Assembly: GCA_022360075.1 (NCBI GenBank)
Contig: JAKSDN010001434.1
Coordinates: forward strand, 1-9,053
DNA length: 9,053 nt
Direction of reading: 5' to 3'
Source: Kiloniellales bacterium
GTDB lineage: Bacteria; Pseudomonadota; Alphaproteobacteria; Kiloniellales; JAKSDN01
Shown: positions 6,708 to 9,053 of the stretch, in pieces
Numbering within the stretch: position 1 is the first letter of the stretch
Layout: each line of letters begins with the position of its first letter
Program-made: the position numbers and the translations under genes
The notes under the pieces: generated by a model
Seen by the model: the letters and a program-made list of their open reading frames with translations, nothing else
Database searches by the model: none
What the model was told of the DNA's origin: nothing

Positions 6708-7559
6708 CTACTGCACGGACGAAATCGCCAGCGTGTTCTGCTGGAGATTGTTCGTGCCGGCCGTCAGATTGAGACCGATGTTGCCGGTGGCCGTGTTGGC
6801 AACGTTGCCTTGCAGGGTCACCGAGTTCGAGGTGTCGTTGTGATAGGTCTCGTTGAAGGTGCTCTGCTGCAGCACCGCGGCCGTGGCCTCCGACAGCGTC
6901 GCAGCGCCGGTCACGGCGGCGATAGCCAGGGCGTTCTTCTGCCCGTTATAGGCACCGGTCGCCGCGTTCAGGCCGAGGTTGCCGTCAGCCGTTGCGAGCA
7001 CGTCGCCGAGGAGCTGCGTATTGTTGAAGACCTCGGCGTTCGTGCCGGTGTCCTCGAAGTCGTTGTTGACGCTCTTCTGCAGGCTGAAGGCCTCGGCATC
7101 GGCGGATCCGCCGGTGGTGGCGGTCCCGATCGCCGTCAGCACAGCGACGTTCTCCTGCAGCAGATTGTCACCGACCGCGACGTTCACGCCGATGTTGCCG
7201 GCCGCGCCGCCAAGCACGGTGCCGTCGATCAGAGCGGCGTTGTTGATCGTCCCGTCGCTGACGATGTCGACGAAGTTGTCATCGACGATCTGCTTGTTGT
7301 CGATCACCGACATGGCCGCTTCGGCCACGTTGATGTTGCCGGTGATGTTGACGACGCCGTTGTAGTCCAGGTCCTTGCTGACGTCGATGTCCTTGGCGAT
7401 GTCGACGTCTACGGTGTTGTCGTAATCGACGTCGACGTCTTCGTCGTAGGTCTTGTTCAAAGTAACGGTGGTCGTGACGCCCTGCGCGAGCGCCGGACCG
7501 GCAATGAAAGCCACTGCCACGGCTCCAACGAGAGCCGATAGGCTGGGTCTCAGGCTCAT
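6708..7559 (-). CDS. Secreted Fap-like (FapC-type) functional-amyloid repeat protein, copy 1
   Basis: 283 residues, paralogue of the next gene downstream and cysteine-free. I chose ATG 7559: GGGAGG (7568-7573) stands 8 nt before it, and the product then starts with a clean signal peptide (SLRPSLSALVGAVAVAFIAGPALA, cleavage before Q26). The in-frame ATG at 7604 would only add a charged tail. The acidic Asp/Val domain (about 34-98) is nearly identical to that of the paralogue. Three GN(I/L)GxNxxxGxxNxxQxN-type motifs follow at 121-137, 193-209 and 259-275, with linkers containing AEVFNNTQ, QKNALAIAAVTG and ATLSEATAA. The arrangement matches FapC of Pseudomonas without its C-terminal CxxC. Likely an extracellular fibre subunit of the biofilm matrix. 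It has its own sigma-54-type promoter and its own downstream hairpin. Whether the two copies co-polymerise or serve different conditions cannot be read here. Confidence 0.85.
   Translation of the reverse strand: MSLRPSLSALVGAVAVAFIAGPALAQGVTTTVTLNKTYDEDVDVDYDNTVDVDIAKDIDVSKDLDYNGVVNITGNINVAEAAMSVIDNKQIVDDNFVDIVSDGTINNAALIDGTVLGGAAGNIGVNVAVGDNLLQENVAVLTAIGTATTGGSADAEAFSLQKSVNNDFEDTGTNAEVFNNTQLLGDVLATADGNLGLNAATGAYNGQKNALAIAAVTGAATLSEATAAVLQQSTFNETYHNDTSNSVTLQGNVANTATGNIGLNLTAGTNNLQQNTLAISSVQ
7326..7460 (-). repeat. 135-bp direct repeat, copy in the 283-aa gene
   Basis: Partner of 6115-6249 (about ten mismatches by eye, no gap). Covers the Asp/Val-alternating N-terminal domain; within it, runs such as GACGTCGACGTCGA form a short-period internal repeat on the coding strand. 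Confidence 0.85.
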
Positions 7560-7582
7560 AATCCAGACCTCCCAACTATCCC

Positions 7583-7618
7583 GAGCGTCACGCTTCAAAA
7601 ACACAAATCGCGACGCTC
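7583..7618 (-). promoter_or_regulatory. Leader hairpin just upstream of the ribosome binding site of the 283-aa gene
   Basis: In the minus-strand transcript GAGCGUCGCG (7609-7618) pairs with CGUGACGCUC (7583-7592) over 10 bp, with one G-U pair and a 16-nt U-rich loop (7593-7608). It lies inside the predicted leader (start near 7656) and ends 9 nt before the GGGAGG ribosome binding site (7568-7573). It may stabilise the mRNA or control translation. The stem is not followed by a T-run. Confidence 0.5.
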
Positions 7619-7666
7619 AACGCATGACCTCCTGTCACGCGCGGCCTCGTCCCTCGCTATTCTACA

Positions 7667-7682
7667 AGCAAGCCACATGCCA
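7667..7682 (-). promoter_or_regulatory. Sigma-54 (RpoN) -24/-12 promoter of the 283-aa amyloid-like gene
   Basis: Minus-strand TGGCATGTGGCTTGCT preceded by T: invariant GG and GC with correct spacing, and only small departures from the consensus in between (TGGCATG for TGGCACG, T for r). With C 7668 as -12 the start is near 7656 and the leader about 97 nt, close to the 92 nt of the paralogue. Confidence 0.72.
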
Positions 7683-7944
7683 AGGGGATAAGAGGTTGAT
7701 GGCGCGTGCGAATTTAGAAATACGTCGCGCCTGAAATCTGCGGTTCTGTCCGCTGGCATTACAGCTTTTCGCGCCCGCTGCGTGAAGGCGAGGCCGGCCG
7801 CCGGCTTCTGGCCTTTCGCCCAGACTGTAACGAGGCCGTACAGAAACGTCGCGGCTTGCCCGTCTTTCGGAAAAGCGTGGATTTCTGCGGGATTTCGGGC
7901 TCGAGAGCCGGGGCCGCCGAGCGCCGCGGCGATGAGCGTGAGGT
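7683..7944. other. Gap between the three-repeat protein gene and the 283-aa gene: upstream control region
   Basis: No supportable gene. At 7701-7731 GGCGCG and CGCGCC arms flank an AT-rich core with ATTTAGAAAT (7712-7721), centred near -60 of the predicted sigma-54 start, about where the 17-bp palindrome stands in the paralogue; this is a weak candidate activator site. Between 7780 and 7944 there are GC-rich short palindromes (such as CGCCGCGGCG near 7922), but no clear intrinsic terminator for the upstream gene, so some read-through into the 283-aa gene is possible. Confidence 0.35.
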
Positions 7945-8562
7945 TTAGGGACCGGAGCCGGCCGCGAGGCTGAGCGCGAAGCGGTTGAAGGTGCTGTTCG
8001 AGACGCCGGCGACCTGATTGACTTGGACCACGCCGGAAGCGTCGCGGAACGCCCCGTCGTCGATGTGGGTGTGGCGCACGCCGTCGGGTTCGAAGTCCGC
8101 TGCCGGCTGGCCGTCCGTGCGGGTCTGGCTGAGCTCGGCCTCGGCGACGATCTCACCGTCGACGCCCAGAGCCATGGTCACCAGGTTGGCCTGTTGGTTG
8201 CTGAGGCCACTCGCCTGATTGACCGAGAGCAGACCCTGGACGTTGGCGAAGGCGTCATCGTCGATGATGGAAACCGCGTCGACCTCCAGCGTGTCCGGAC
8301 TCGGCACTTCGGTGGCGCTGCTCTGCACGAAGGAAATGATGCCGATCGACGCGCCGGTATCGTTGATCACGACGGCGGCGCCGTTGAGCTGAAGGTTGGC
8401 GTCGCCCGCACTCTGATTGACGTGGGCGACGCCGCTGACGGCCTCGAGCGCGTTGTCGTCGATCACCGAGAAGGACGAGACCTCCTGCGCCGCGGCCGAG
8501 CCCGCGGCGAGGCTGGCAAGCAACGGCAGGGCAAAGGCGAGGGATCGCGGCTGGACGAGAAT
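7945..8562 (-). CDS. Secreted three-repeat protein (IDDxA...VNQxxG..N units), possible minor amyloid subunit
   Basis: No named family recognised with certainty. After a signal peptide (SLAFALPLLASLAAGSAAA, cleavage before Q26 from the chosen start) the protein holds three copies of one unit, at 34-60, 100-126 and 167-193: IDDxA(L/F), then a G, then VNQx(A/S)Gx(S/A)Nxx(x)N. The unit ends like the GNIGxNxAxGxNxxQxN repeat of the two neighbours. No cysteine; 205 residues. By analogy with Fap systems it could be a minor or nucleating subunit, but that is inference. Start choice: the best ribosome binding site in the area, GGAGGA (8570-8575), is 7 nt before an ATT codon at 8562, and a start there gives a compact signal peptide. 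In-frame alternatives are TTG 8577, GTG 8592 and ATG 8634; all lack a good site and the last two overlap the upstream gene. Gene sure, start unsure. Confidence 0.75.
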   Translation of the reverse strand: MLVQPRSLAFALPLLASLAAGSAAAQEVSSFSVIDDNALEAVSGVAHVNQSAGDANLQLNGAAVVINDTGASIGIISFVQSSATEVPSPDTLEVDAVSIIDDDAFANVQGLLSVNQASGLSNQQANLVTMALGVDGEIVAEAELSQTRTDGQPAADFEPDGVRHTHIDDGAFRDASGVVQVNQVAGVSNSTFNRFALSLAAGSGP

Positions 8563-8569
8563 GGCTCTG

Positions 8570-8575
8570 TCCTCC
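8570..8575 (-). promoter_or_regulatory. Strong ribosome binding site without a standard start codon at the right distance
   Basis: GGAGGA on the minus strand, 6 nt past the upstream gene's stop (8582-8584) and 7 nt before ATT 8560-8562. No ATG, GTG or TTG follows in frame within a useful distance. Confidence 0.5.
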
Positions 8576-8581
8576 AAAGAG

Positions 8582-9053
8582 TTAGCGAGCACCGACCGCG
8601 TTGCGAATGGTATCGCCGATGCCCGACGTGGCACGCCGGACCGTGCCGCCGACGCCGCTCACCTGGGACGAGATGCGCTTGCCGAGCCCCTGGAGAGCGG
8701 CGGTGGTCGCCGATCCGTTTCCGAGCCCGCCGCCGGCACCGTTCGTCAGGCTCGCCGCGGGGGTGGAGTTGCCCGTCAATGCAAGCAGGGGCGCGGACAG
8801 AGCGGTGTTGCCGACGATCGAGGCAGCCTCAACGTCGCTGATAACACCGCCGGTCGGTGCCGACCCCATGACGATTCCCGCGATCGGCCGGGTCGCCGAG
8901 ATGTCGACCTCTGGGTTCGTCGTCACGGCGAAGGGCGGCGCGGGCACGCCCTGCCTCAGGGCCGAGCGGCGCGGCACCTTGCGCAAAATGATGATCTGTC
9001 CCCTCGGCTCGCCCGCCTCGGTCTGAGCAGATGCCCCGACCGGCGCGAAGACC
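8582..9053 (-). CDS. Secreted protein of unknown function, 5' truncated by the window edge
   Basis: The frame is open to the right edge, so the true start lies outside. The TTG at 8986 is an internal leucine. The first visible residues, VFAPVGASAQTEAG, look like the end of a signal peptide cleaved after ASA. About 157 residues are seen, with no cysteine. A basic stretch (LRKVPRRSALRQG) is followed by a Gly/Ala/Ser/Thr-rich middle (SLTNGAGGGLGNGSATTA). The C-terminus is an amphipathic basic region containing an 11-residue tandem duplication, SGVGGTVRRAT and SGIGDTIRNAV. No family recognised. It precedes the three-repeat protein by 19 nt, so the two are probably translationally coupled. By position it belongs to the amyloid-like group and may be a chaperone or assembly partner; this rests on location only. 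Confidence 0.8.
   Translation of the reverse strand, partial: VFAPVGASAQTEAGEPRGQIIILRKVPRRSALRQGVPAPPFAVTTNPEVDISATRPIAGIVMGSAPTGGVISDVEAASIVGNTALSAPLLALTGNSTPAASLTNGAGGGLGNGSATTAALQGLGKRISSQVSGVGGTVRRATSGIGDTIRNAVGAR

Noticed and set aside
6115..7460. Duplicated 135-bp blocks as a mobile-element or CRISPR-like repeat
   Set aside because: The repeats lie in frame inside two paralogous genes, with no terminal repeats, spacers or transposase; gene duplication explains them.
7701..7731. Symmetric element as a strong operator
   Set aside because: Only the outer 6-bp arms and the short core pair; the in-between bases do not, so it is mentioned only as weak.

Overview
The window comes from a GC-rich proteobacterial chromosome. 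Gene content (a SorA/SorB-type sulfite dehydrogenase, a Sel1-SPOR envelope protein, an HpaI-type aldolase and a WcaJ/WbaP-type sugar transferase) and base composition fit an alphaproteobacterium of the Rhodospirillales or a related order. That placement is inference. Apart from the two genes at the left edge, every gene lies on the minus strand.

Left part (1-3201): the 3' end of a molybdopterin sulfite oxidase/dehydrogenase overlaps a cytochrome c gene made of two tandem heme domains. Together they look like a periplasmic sulfite:cytochrome c oxidoreductase. They converge on a minus-strand pair: a secreted Sel1-repeat/SPOR protein, then an HpcH/HpaI-family aldolase 50 bp downstream.

Middle (3415-5412): a polyprenyl-phosphate hexose-1-phosphate transferase, the membrane enzyme that starts exopolysaccharide or O-antigen repeat units, followed upstream by a leader of about 600 bp with no convincing gene.

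Right part (5413-9053): a group of four secreted, cysteine-free proteins. Two are paralogues of 283 and 284 residues. Each has a Sec signal peptide, an Asp/Val-alternating N-terminal domain and three copies of a GNIGxNxAxGxNxxQxN motif, the arrangement known from the Pseudomonas functional amyloid FapC. A third protein carries three copies of a related unit (IDDxA...G...VNQxxG..N...N). The fourth is cut by the window edge. Each large paralogue has its own apparent sigma-54 (-24/-12) promoter, with nearly the same predicted leader length (about 92 and 97 nt) and its own downstream hairpin, so each looks like a separate RpoN-dependent unit.

Read together, the right two thirds look like a biofilm-matrix region: amyloid-like fibre subunits next to an exopolysaccharide-priming enzyme. 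The secretion and processing genes expected of a Fap system (FapD peptidase, FapF outer-membrane pore) are not in the window. If present, they probably lie beyond 9053.
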